Below, in pieces: positions 1 to 9,011 of a stretch of 64,000 nucleotides of DNA (positions are counted from its first letter, which is position 1; the number at the start of each line of letters is the position of its first letter). The DNA lies in NCBI GenBank assembly GCA_028386065.3, contig JAKUCV010006838.1, forward strand, positions 58,093 through 122,092, read 5' to 3'. The notes under the pieces were generated by a model, which saw nothing but the letters and a program-made list of their open reading frames with translations, made no database searches and had not been told where the DNA came from. Made by a program: the position numbers and the translations under genes. This DNA is from Turnera subulata (Eukaryota > Streptophyta > Magnoliopsida > Malpighiales > Passifloraceae).

Positions 1-170
1 TTGTAATGCCATATTAATTTATCTTTAAATCTTCTAGAAACTGGTATTCTTAGTATCCAATCTACCTCCTCCTCACTGAATACTTCAGACAATAAAGATT
101 TACTCCACTCATCTCGTGATAACAGATCACCCACCATAAGAATATGTGGTCGTGGGAGTGATGATTCTGC

Positions 171-187
171 AACCATGAAATTATCTC
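171..187. repeat. Left target-site duplication of the SINE
   Basis: Seventeen bases repeated exactly at 509-525 on the other side of the SINE; the length is typical of LINE-mediated retroposition. Confidence 0.85.
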
Positions 188-508
188 ACCGCCGGAGGTG
201 GTGGCCTAGTGGTAAAGCCTTTAGCCTGCCATCTCTAGGATTCGGGTTCGAGTCCCGACGCTTCCAGTCAAGCCCCATAATAATGTGATGTGGCCGATAT
301 GGCCTTCCATACTGTGGGGTAGCGGCCGTTGAGCCCGGGGTCTCCCCGACACTATGACGCGTAGTAGGCGAGGGTGTCCGCTGGTGCCCCGGTGGGCGGT
401 CTCTCCTATGAGGAGGGTCTAAAGTAAGGATGTAACCGGTATTGACTGGGGCCTGGACCGTCGGGGCGATGATGACACCACTGATACCTTTTTTTTTCGA
501 CAAAAAAA
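188..508 (+). mobile_element. tRNA-derived SINE inserted in the LINE
   Basis: A 321-bp insertion flanked by a perfect 17-bp target-site duplication (171-187 and 509-525, aaccatgaaattatctc). Near its start are RNA polymerase III internal promoter elements: an A-box-like tggcctagtggt and a B-box-like ggttcgagtcc. It ends in a T run, cgac and a short A run. The body has no tRNA fold of its own beyond the head, so this is a SINE rather than a tRNA gene. It resembles the plant Au group in the head region, but I cannot assign the family firmly. Confidence 0.85.
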
Positions 509-2060
509 AACCATGAAATTATCTCTCTGTGAAGCCACCTATCTCCCCATATTTTTATTCTCCTTCCTTCCCCATATCCTTGGAAAATATTTCCCTTTCA
601 TCAACCTTGCCCAGAGAGCTTGTGGATTGTTAAGCAGCCGCCATGCCTGCTTTGCTAGCAATGCAGAGTTAAAAGCCTCAAGATCCCAAAAATTTGAGTC
701 CCCCTTCTTCTTTTGCAAGTGTGAGTTTGTCCCAGCTTAACCAATGCATTTTAGACTTGATTTCATGTCCTCCAAAAAATGTCGCCATCACACTATGGAA
801 TTGTTTGCAAAAAATAGTAGGAAACCACTCAATAAAAAGCGTTGATATGGCTGAAACCACTGATTTGATCAAAGTTTCTATACCAGCTTGAGATAGAAGG
901 TTCCCCTTCTAAGAAGTCAACTTGTTGCAAATTTTTTCCATCACAAATTGAGAGTTTTCTGCCTTGACCTTCCTTACCAAGATGGTATCCCTAAATAGGA
1001 TCCATTACCTTTTGCATCTACCATTCTAATGGCCATGCAGATTTCCTCTCTAGTCTCATCAGGAGTTTTACTGCTAAAATACAGTTTTGATTTGTCGTAA
1101 TTAATCATTTGGCCTGACTCCTTGCTATGCTGATTAACAATATGCAGTAGATTCTGGGTGTCTTCAATAGTAGCATCCCCAAATAACACTGTGTCATCCG
1201 CATAAAAAATATGACTAGGCAGTATCTATTCATTCTGAATCCCCTTATGAAACCTTGTTAATATCCTTTCTCTAGTCTTCTGGACAACCCTTCTGAAGTT
1301 AAAATAAAGAGATAAGTAGATAAAGGATCTCCTTGTCTCAATCCACGAGGAGCAAAAAAATCAGTTGGTTTACCATTAACCAAAACAACATACTTCACAA
1401 ACATCACGCAACTCATGATCAGTTGAATCCATTTGATCGAGAATCCCATACACCTCAATACTTCTTCTAAATAGTTCCACTCCAATTTTTCATACAAGAC
1501 ATTTTGATATTTCCCATCTCCCTATTCCTTAGTAGGTTACAAATCCTATTCCTTGATCTTCTTTGTAGAGTTGTGGCATGGAAAAAACTTGTATTACAAT
1601 CCCCGCCTTAATCCATTTCATCCTTGCTTTCTGGGCCCAATACACTTCCTCTGTTTTCCATTCCAGTTCCAGTCTTTTAAGAATAACTTCCTCCTCTCTC
1701 TTGACTTGATTTGTATAAGGTTGTGTCTATAACTGCTTCAACTGCTCCAATAAATGAGAGACTGTTATTTTAGAATTATTTTGTTTTCCCTTTCTCCACT
1801 TGATTAGCTCCAGCCTTGAGAGTTTGATTTTTCTAGCCATTCTGAATTGCCTTGAACCACAAATCTCCAAATTCTTCGCCTTATCAATACTTCCTTACTC
1901 CCTTTCTCTTCTATCCACCTTGCATCAAAAGAAAATCTACTCCACTCCTTGTCCTGCTGCCCAGTCAAATTTAGAACAAGAAGTCTATGATCAAAACCAA
2001 CCATAACCTCACTACATAGTATAACTTCTGGCCAGCAGAATCTCCATTCCATGTTTGCTA

Positions 2061-2448
2061 TGAGAATATGATCAAGCTGCATTGAAAGAAAGGAAAAATG
2101 TGTTGTTATCTTTTGCTTTTTGTTGTAACTGTTGTCTTTTGAATTAATGCTTTGTTTAATTTAAAGCAGCTGTTAAGATAAGCCTTGAGAAAATAAAGGG
2201 TTTGCATGCTTATTAATTATGTCAAGCATGCCAAGACTTAATCAAGTGTCCTAGTTAGCTCCTAATTAGTCTCTACACTTTTTTGTTGTATAAATAGCTA
2301 CCGTTTCTAGTGATTGTATGTGGAAAAATCATTAGTTTTCCCATCCCTAACTGTATGTTTAGTGTTTTGAGGTGTTCTTTGTATTTCTGGAAAATTCCCA
2401 GCAGGCTAACACCAAAATTTTGCAGCAGTTTCTATCCGAGTTTCTACA
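2061..2448 (+). repeat. 5' LTR of the small element
   Basis: Closely matches 3317-3707. It ends gagtttctaca, followed by the primer binding site. The right LTR carries a short extra stretch near its 3' end (around 3651-3669). Confidence 0.88.
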
Positions 2449-2450
2449 AG

Positions 2451-2462
2451 TGGTAGCAGAGC
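2451..2462 (+). other. Primer binding site (initiator Met tRNA type)
   Basis: The sequence tggtagcagagc lies two bases after the 5' LTR and differs by one base from the usual plant TGGTATCAGAGC complementary to initiator methionine tRNA. Confidence 0.85.
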
Positions 2463-2504
2463 GTGATTGTTCTTAATGGAATTGCTCTTTTTTGATTGGT
2501 ATGA

Positions 2505-3269
2505 ATGGTGTCTGAATGGGTGATTGCTGCAAGATTAAGGGAAGTTCTTCGATGTTCTGACATCGATACAACGACAATAAACATGCTGTGCGAGAAGATG
2601 GAAGAAGAGTTTGGCCTTGATTTTTAAGGCAAAAAATAGTTCATTAAAGATCAAATGATTTCGTTCCTTGAAAGTGATGAGTTTGGGAGCAATGAAAATG
2701 AGGAGAATGAAGAAGATGAAGAAGCCAAATCAGAGGTAACAAATGGCTCTGATTTGATTGCAAAGGATGAAAATGAAGATGTCATTGGTAAGAGTTATGA
2801 TTTTATTGAAGTTGATGAGACTTTTATTGATTATAGTCTTGAAAATGCTATTGAATCTATGAAAAGTGATGATTCTGGAGTTGTTACTTGTGAGGATTTT
2901 TTTTTGGAGTTCAAAGGTTACTCCAATTATAAATTAATTAATGTTGAGAGTGGGAATGATGGTTCAGGTTTAGAACTACCTGGAATAGAAAATATTGTTG
3001 CCATTAAACGTTGTGTTGATGAATTTGTTGAATGTGAGATTTTGGAAATGAATGAAAATGGCAAAAACCAGAAAATCAAAGTGTGGAAAAAGGTTGACAT
3101 ACATATTGAAGAGAAGTCATTAGAGTTCTACGATTTGTTTGATCTTTCAACTACGAAGAAAAGATGTTCTGCAAAGAAGAGGAAAAGAAAAAGAGAATGG
3201 AGAGGTTTCAGGTCTGTTCACCAAGTCTTTGACAAGAATCAGGTTCAAGTTGTTGAAGAGGTCTGCTGA
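2505..3269 (+). pseudogene. Captured host-like ORF: DEK_C-like N-terminus plus acidic/basic protein
   Basis: One frame runs from the ATG at 2505 to the stop at 3269, broken by two in-frame stops (at about 2625 and 2637). The uninterrupted part starts at the Met at 2655 and codes for 204 residues. The first ~50 codons (MVSEWVIAARLREVLR, then TTTINMLCEKMEEEFGLDF) resemble the DEK C-terminal-type domain at the N-terminus of plant SWIB/MDM2 chromatin proteins, including its continuation FIKDQMISFLES. An acidic stretch rich in Glu/Asn/Asp follows, then an unassigned middle, then a Lys/Arg cluster (KKRKRKREWRGFR) that could act as a nuclear signal. The family call rests on motif memory. Capture of host transcript sequence by the element is inferred. 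Confidence 0.6.
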
Positions 3270-3306
3270 AATTGAAAATGAAGATAAAGTTGAAGGACAA
3301 CTTGCT

Positions 3307-3316
3307 CATGGGGAAG
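3307..3316 (+). other. Polypurine tract of the small element
   Basis: The sequence catggggaag directly precedes the 3' LTR start TGTTAG, the place where plus-strand DNA synthesis is primed in LTR retrotransposons. Confidence 0.65.
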
Positions 3317-3707
3317 TGTTAGAATATGATCAAGCTTCATTGAAAGAAGAAAAAATGTGCTGTTATCTTTTGCTTTTTGTAATAACTATTGTTTTTTTAA
3401 TTAATGCTTTGTTTAATTTAAAGTAGCTGTTAAGATAAGCCTTGGAAAAATAAAGGGTTTGTATGCTTATTAATTCTGTCAAGCATGCCAAGACTTAATC
3501 AAGTGTCCTAGCTCCTAATTAGTAGACTACACATTTTTGTTGTATAAATAGCTACAGTTTCTAGTGATTGTATGTGGAAAAACTATTAGTTTTCCCATCC
3601 CTAAGTGTATGCTTAGTGTTTTGAGGTGTTCTTTGTATTTCTGAAAAATTCCGAGAATTTGTATATCAGGCCAACACCAAAATTTTGCATATGTCCGAGT
3701 TCCTACA
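3317..3707 (+). repeat. 3' LTR of the small element
   Basis: Begins TGTTAGAATATGATC and ends ctaca; repeats 2061-2448 with point differences and one short insertion. Confidence 0.88.
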
Positions 3708-3723
3708 TTTGCTATGGCTCTAT

Positions 3724-3803
3724 TTTTTTTTTTGGTCTGAAACCGGATCATATATTAAGATATATGCAAAATGTGGTACAAGGCAAAATCAAAACACAGA
3801 GCT
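3724..3803 (-). mobile_element. 80-bp 5'-truncated LINE 3' tail
   Basis: Flanked by an 11-bp duplication tatggctctat (3713-3723 and 3804-3814). It begins on the plus strand with a T run, which is a poly(A) tail when read on the minus strand. Only the extreme 3' end of a retroposon was copied. It lies in the LINE sequence immediately beside the small LTR element. Confidence 0.75.
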
Positions 3804-4439
3804 TATGGCTCTATCTAGTTTAGCTTCAATATGACCTTCTCCTGTCCTTTTGTTGGACCAGGTATATCTGCTCCATTTGCATTCCAACTCCAACATGCTA
3901 TTTTCAAACATAAAATCTGCAAAGTCTTTTGCTTGTGACGACCGCACACCTGCCCCTCCCTCCTTGTCTTCCATATTTAGCAAGGCATTGAAGTCTCCAA
4001 TGAGCAACCACTTGTCCCCAGTAATTGGTTTGAGGTCATCCAGGTTAGACTAGAAAGCCGGCCTATCCGTAGCTTTCGGAGGACCATAAACTAAACTGCA
4101 AACAAAGGAATTTCCATCTGGCAAACTCACTCTCATATGAATGTAATTAGACCACGAACCCAGTTTTTGACATTTGAAACTATCCTTCCACCAAACTGCC
4201 AATCCACCTGCCTTCCCTACAGGATCCACATAAATGGCGTGGTCTACTCTAGACCCATAACCCTTCTCTTCCTTTTCCAATTTTACTCTCTGCTGCTTTG
4301 TTTCTATAAGAAAGACCAAGTCTGGTTTGAATTTACATTTCAATTCCAGCAGTCCACTATGTTTCAAAGAACTACCCAAACCACGATAATTCCACACTAA
4401 TAATGACATACTGTAACAGCAAGGCTCATGTAAGAGCAA

Positions 4440-5932
4440 CTCTGTAAAGGCTCATAAAAGAGCAACAGTACTACCAGATTGCAATAACACCAGCAAATTC
4501 GCTATCACAGCACAAGGCAAAGATGAACTGGAACCATACATGTAACTTAGTTTAAGAAAGTAGAGGGCTTACTTTCGTACTGCACCATCAGCTTAAAGAA
4601 GCTTTCTACCCCATGTTGATAGCCACCGTCAAAGTTCCAGCAAATTTTGGCCTGGATCTTGCCGAAAATGCACCAACTATCCGTTACCAGCAGAGGCACT
4701 TACTAATAGAGAGAGAGAGGAACTGCTAGTCCGAAGAGAATGCGTCCTTTTCTCAACCAAATTGTGGTATACGGCAATCCTAGTTAATATTGGAGCTTGA
4801 TTGAGCTTTAATGTGCATGTTTAAACTTTATATTTTTTACCTTAAATTCAAGTAAAATTGATTAAATTAAACTCAAATACGTATGATTAAGCTTGAAATA
4901 GCCAATTCTAAGCAGAAGAAAATAATTAATAAAATCTAGTATAATCATAATAACTGATTAAAGACTAAAGCTGTACACTTAGTTAGGCTCGATTAGGGGC
5001 TCAATTAGGTTTTGAGCCTAGCGAGTTGAATGCGACTAAACTCAAACTCCAGTTGAGCTAAATAAAATTCGAGTCGGGTTCGAGTTTTTTTTCAAGCCGA
5101 TCTCGAATAGATCAGGAATATGCTCGGCACGCTTATATCCTTCAGTGGCTTGTCCAAGCACCCTCAACCTATACTTTATTTTACCTGAAAAAACTCGAGA
5201 CTATCACACTAATTACATATTGGTGTGTTTTCTTCCTAAAAGTAATTTGTTTTAACTCTTGAATAAAATTTATTAATTGATAGAGAATAATTCATTAAAT
5301 TGATAACTCTAATCTCATATGATTTTGAGTTCTTCTTCAAATAGAGTACGCAAGCAGAGTTGGCTTAATTAATTTGGGTTCAATTAGCATTTTCATTAGT
5401 TTGAGAATTCCAAGCCCATCTAAATACCATTATAAGCGCCACATATCTTTTTTTTTTTAAAAAAAAACACCTGGACGGACACAATTTATAACCATTAAAT
5501 TTGAATAAATTTTAGAAATCAGTGTATTGAATTGACTAATTTTACAAATTCGCACATGAAATTGAGCGGCATATATACAAATTTTTGTATATAATTTGGT
5601 TGTAATTTACTATTGGTTAAACATAGCCTTTGTTATATTTGATTTCATGCCATCAACTGGATATACTTGCATATAAACTGTGCAAACTAGGGCTCATTAC
5701 AAGGTATTGTTTTTTTTGACATCCATTACAAGGTATTGTTGGTATTTCCAATAGTGTGATGGAGTGATCTGCTTATGTTGGGATTGGTACTTGCCTCCAA
5801 AAAAATGAAACTTTGAGAAGAGGCTCCCCATGTCTCTGCTTTTGCAATGCGATTGTTGTTGAAAAAAAATTTCTTTCATACAAGGGTACATGAGGCTTGG
5901 TAAAACTTCTCTAGGATATCCTACAGTTACCT
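4440..5932. other. Intergenic, AT-rich; no gene seen
   Basis: No convincing coding sequence. 4440-4740 may be the 5' untranslated part of the LINE. Around 4985-5120 there is a gctcgatt/gagctcaa-type repetitive stretch like the subterminal repeats of plant hAT-derived MITEs, but I cannot define its ends. Confidence 0.4.
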
Positions 5933-7129
5933 CTTTTTTTTTTTGTCGGAAGCATAACATTCATACCAGGAACAATTACATAGCACACTGTTTGTAGAGA
6001 TAAGCTAAAACAATATTACAATAATAAGTCTGAGGCTAGGAAACTTAGAAGGTTAAACCTGAGGTTCAGATGCTAAAGCGAGCAAAAGAAACCCCAAATT
6101 TGTCCAAGCCAACAAATTACACTTTCCATAGAGACCAAGTGCATTGGCATAAAACAAATAAAATTATACCAGCAGAGCACGGCATTCAATCTGATGGAGC
6201 ACAGCAACATACTCCACCAGCGGCATCCTTGAGACGGGTGACACCACATCTACCGAAGGCAGGATTTTGGTAACCCAAGTGCACAGGCACTTTGAAACTC
6301 AATGAAGTTCCTTTAACACCGAGAGTAGCAATGAAGGCGAAGACTCTAGGCATAATGCAATCAGCCAAAAAAGGCGACCAATCCAAAATAGACGTTACCT
6401 TCAAAACTCAACACCGATAGACGGTGGACGAGGGTACTCCTAGATTAGTAGCATCATAAAGTAAAGTACCTACAAAAAGTCTGACACACCAGACAAAGTA
6501 GGATCATCAGATGGGATCAGGCGGTGCATCTCGCCTCACAGGCGACAAAAAAAAGTCCACGTAATCTGCTAAACCAACAGATTATCGGACTAGTATAAAC
6601 AGATTACTCCCTAAGTGCTTGGGGGATTCCCAAGCTTTCCACATCAACCAGTTCCCCTTTAGGGACAAAATCATCCACTGTGTTGCCCGCCTCGTATGCC
6701 TCTATACATTCCTCAGCTGTTGTCCGGGGCCTCACATGGACTTGACGAGCTAATTTCTTCCATTTCACACTTGCCGCTGCTTCCCGGATAGGAGTTGCCT
6801 CATCCAGACCACCCACTAACTCCGCCACGGTGCTCATAATTCTAGTGTGCTTCTTCCAAGCCGATTCATGGATCGGGAATGCCAGCACTTCCTCCGGTGC
6901 CTTACGTTTGTTCCGCCCCGCAGCCAAAGGGGTGACGGGAGGGGCAGAATGCTCCTCAGAGTTGAGATCAGAGGCAATATTGTCCGAGCCACTGCCCACC
7001 TCCCCTTTCTGTTCTTCACCAATTCCCGGCCCACCTTGTCTTTTTGCCGGGTAATACTTCCCAGCAATCTCTTTAGCTCTCATTCAAGGCCCGAAGCTAG
7101 ATTCATCCGGTTTCTCCACTCCCTCATCC
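5933..7129 (-). mobile_element. Truncated LINE with poly(A) end at 5933-5944
   Basis: On the minus strand the segment ends in gcttccgac followed by a long A run (plus-strand T run at 5933-5944). A related, uninserted sequence at about 16085-16140 matches both flanks (cctacagttatcttctaatt), so the left and right limits come from comparison with that empty site. The element holds an ORF1-like fragment and a 3' untranslated region but no reverse transcriptase, so it is an internally deleted or non-autonomous copy. No clean target-site duplication is visible. Confidence 0.65.
6604..7083 (-). CDS. LINE ORF1-like C-terminal fragment (hypothetical)
   Basis: A 159-codon open frame on the minus strand inside the truncated LINE. 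The protein is hydrophilic, rich in Glu, Lys and Ala, with a basic RNKRKAPEE patch and the segment SVKWKKLARQ, which recalls the end of plant LINE ORF1 (gag-like, nucleic-acid binding) proteins. No zinc knuckle is present, which fits loss of the N-terminal part. Its position just 5' of the LINE tail supports this reading. It could instead be an unrelated captured fragment; the assignment is by context and composition only. Confidence 0.4.
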   Translation of the reverse strand: MRAKEIAGKYYPAKRQGGPGIGEEQKGEVGSGSDNIASDLNSEEHSAPPVTPLAAGRNKRKAPEEVLAFPIHESAWKKHTRIMSTVAELVGGLDEATPIREAAASVKWKKLARQVHVRPRTTAEECIEAYEAGNTVDDFVPKGELVDVESLGIPQALRE

Positions 7130-7182
7130 GCCTTCTGATTAACGATTGCCGTTACCTTCTATTGCTTTTCATTTTCTTTATT

Positions 7183-7316
7183 TTTTTCAATCAACATACT
7201 ATCCTTATTACAACAGAACTCTACTTCAATGAGCAAAATTTCTGGAGGAAAAAGAATTAATTAAACAAACCTGGGTAGAAAATGTTACCTGAATTTACAA
7301 CATTTCATCTTGTTAA
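7183..7316. repeat. Paralogous copy of the PPR downstream region
   Basis: Matches 16140-16265, sharing for example caaacctgggtagaaaatgtta and gaggaaaaagaat. Together with 5915-5932 it shows that this locus and the sequence behind the PPR pseudogene descend from one duplicated region. Confidence 0.75.
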
Positions 7317-7869
7317 TGGGACAGGCGACGCAGGCGGCGATGACGAGCGGGGCGACGCGAGGACTCGGGAGGCAAGTCAGGTGCGGCGGCGCGAGAGGGA
7401 AAGGCGCTGGCTGCTCGTGCGGTGGTGGCGGATCCGACGGGTTTTCCGTCGGGTCTTTGCCTCGTGACGGCGCGTTGGAGGGCGGCAGACGACGGGGGCG
7501 ACGCCGTTCGGTCGGCGACGGCACGAGCAAGGCTTCGGTGGCGGCGGTGGCATGAAAGGCGGCGTGGGACGCCTCTCAACGAACAGTAACCGAGGGTGGT
7601 TTTCCAGTTTTCTTCCGTTTTTTTTTTGTTCTTTTCCTGTATTTCTCAGCTCGTTTTCCTTGTTCTGGGTTTTGGTTTCTCAGTGGTTAAAGCTCATGCT
7701 GATAACGTGTTGTAAATAGTGTGTTTTAATGTGTATATAGACTGATGAAATTGAAACTTGCAGAGAGAGGAGAAGGGGAGTTGCAAGAGGTGAAGGAGAA
7801 TAAGGAAGAGCCGAGCTCAGGGAAGATGAGCCCGTTTTTATTTTTATTCATCAGCACTTTGATGTACAT

Positions 7870-7871
<2 letters not shown>
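7317..7871. other. GC-rich block and possible LTR end; no gene assigned
   Basis: 7317-7560 is GC-rich and open in several frames on both strands, as expected from composition alone. On the minus strand near 7700-7716 the sequence aacacgttatcagcatgagc resembles the LTR/primer-site junction of some plant copia elements. No partner LTR is visible, so I leave this unassigned. Confidence 0.3.

Positions 7872-7918
<47 letters not shown>
7872..7918. repeat. (TA)n microsatellite at the Helitron insertion point
   Basis: Almost uninterrupted TA repeat up to the Helitron start. A matching (TA)n run resumes at 13655, as expected if the Helitron inserted within the microsatellite. Confidence 0.9.
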
Positions 7919-7921
<3 letters not shown>

Positions 7922-8077
7922 ATACTATATATAAAAGCACGAAGTCCCAAACTTTGCTAAATAGAAATACGAAAATACCCTTATCTTTACAATTATAATT
8001 GAAGGCATAATATTTATTTAATTTTTTTTTGTTGAGGTGAAGAAATACAACACTGATTATTTAAGTGTTGAGGTGAA

Positions 8078-8108
8078 TCTATATTATATATAAAAGCACG
8101 AAGTCCCC
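8078..8108 (+). repeat. Second Helitron 5' terminus
   Basis: TCTATATTATATATAAAAGCACG repeats the terminus at 7919 only 159 bp further in and is also preceded by A. Either one Helitron inserted next to or into a relative, or the outer end was acquired by terminus capture. Confidence 0.7.
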
Positions 8109-8459
8109 AAAACAACAAATTAGAACTATCCGACGGCAAATTGTATTAGTTTTTTTTTTAAAGTCAGTTTATTTAATCCCAAAGAAAATCAGTTACGGCA
8201 AATTGTATGAGTCTTTAAAAAAAATCAGTTTAATCCCAAAGCCAATTGAAAAATCAGTTGAAAAAAAAATTGTATGTCTGAAATACAAACTCAACAAGAC
8301 AATTAAAGAACCCGTAATATTTCGATTTCTAAAGCCCTCAATAAGTCTTAAGGTATTTCTTTTTAAGGCTGACAATTATGCTTTCAATTTAATCTTTATT
8401 CTCATTATTATTTAATAATTTTAATACTACTTAAAAGCCATTGTAGGCCACAACAATTA

Positions 8460-8900
8460 TCATTAAGAAAATACAAACAAAGAATTATGAATAAAAAAAT
8501 TGAAGTATAGCCAAATAGTTAACGAAAATCACCAACATGAACGACGACTTAAATAAATAGTGAAAAATAGCAACTATGAACAAGAATAATTTCTATGAAA
8601 TTGAATAATCACAAGAATTCATGGAAGACGTATTTGTAATTTATTATCAACAAGAACTATGGAGAAAAAAAATCGAAGAACAGCTGAAGAGTTAAAGAAA
8701 ACTGCGCAAAAAATAATAACGGGAAAAATTATCACAAGAATTCACGACTGATGTGTTTGTAATTTATTATCAATACAAATTATGAACAAAAATTTAAGTA
8801 TAGTCGAATAGTTAACAAAACTACCAACATGAACAACAACTACAAAAAAAAGAATAGTGAAAATAATAATATAATTTGAAAATTAAAATTATATAACTTA
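8460..8900. repeat. AT-rich diverged tandem repeats inside the Helitron
   Basis: Units containing cacaagaattca followed by tttgtaatttattatcaa and tatgaac recur (around 8605-8660 and 8735-8785), and the phrases gaagtatagccaaatagttaac and agtatagtcgaatagttaac recur around 8500 and 8795. No coding potential. Confidence 0.6.
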
Positions 8901-9011
8901 TAAAATTAACAAAATAATAAATATTATTAACAATAATTAATTCATAAATTCCTATCTAATACTAAAATTAATTCTAAACAATGCATATAGGTTTTTCTAG
9001 ATTATCAAGAA

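Larger units (their letters stand above)
2061..3707 (+). mobile_element. Small non-autonomous LTR retrotransposon (about 1.65 kb)
   Basis: Two direct repeats of about 390 bp (2061-2448 and 3317-3707) flank an 868-bp interior. The left repeat is followed by a primer binding site and the right one is preceded by a purine tract. The repeats end in CA; the right begins TGTTAGAATATG and the left TGAGAATATG. The duplication tttgcta (2054-2060 and 3708-3714) flanks the element. Because the neighbouring bases are also similar, the true duplication could be 5 to 9 bp. Removing the element restores the LINE reading AKLDRAIANMEW. No gag or pol is present; the interior encodes a different protein. Confidence 0.9.
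1..4439 (-). mobile_element. Degenerate LINE (L1-type) with ORF2 remnants, interrupted by later insertions
   Basis: Read on the minus strand, fragments run in ORF2 order. The start of an endonuclease/exonuclease/phosphatase (EEP) domain lies at 4050-4409 (LLVWNYRGLG, then FLIETK) and continues at 3789-4007 (LIGDFN, TWSN, AKLDRA). It resumes after an insertion at 1804-2055 (ANMEWRF, FDHRLLVL). Reverse transcriptase pieces follow at 1258-1497 (GLRQGDPLS), 974-1189 and 678-872, and a zf-RVT-like end lies at 1-170. Stops and frameshifts separate the pieces, so it is inactive. It extends past the left edge of the window. ORF2 probably began at the ATG at 4409, reading MSLLVWN. Confidence 0.88.

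Noticed and set aside
189..262. tRNA gene suggested by A-box and B-box
   Set aside because: The match is the head of a 321-bp SINE with a 17-bp target-site duplication; no complete cloverleaf with an anticodon arm is evident.
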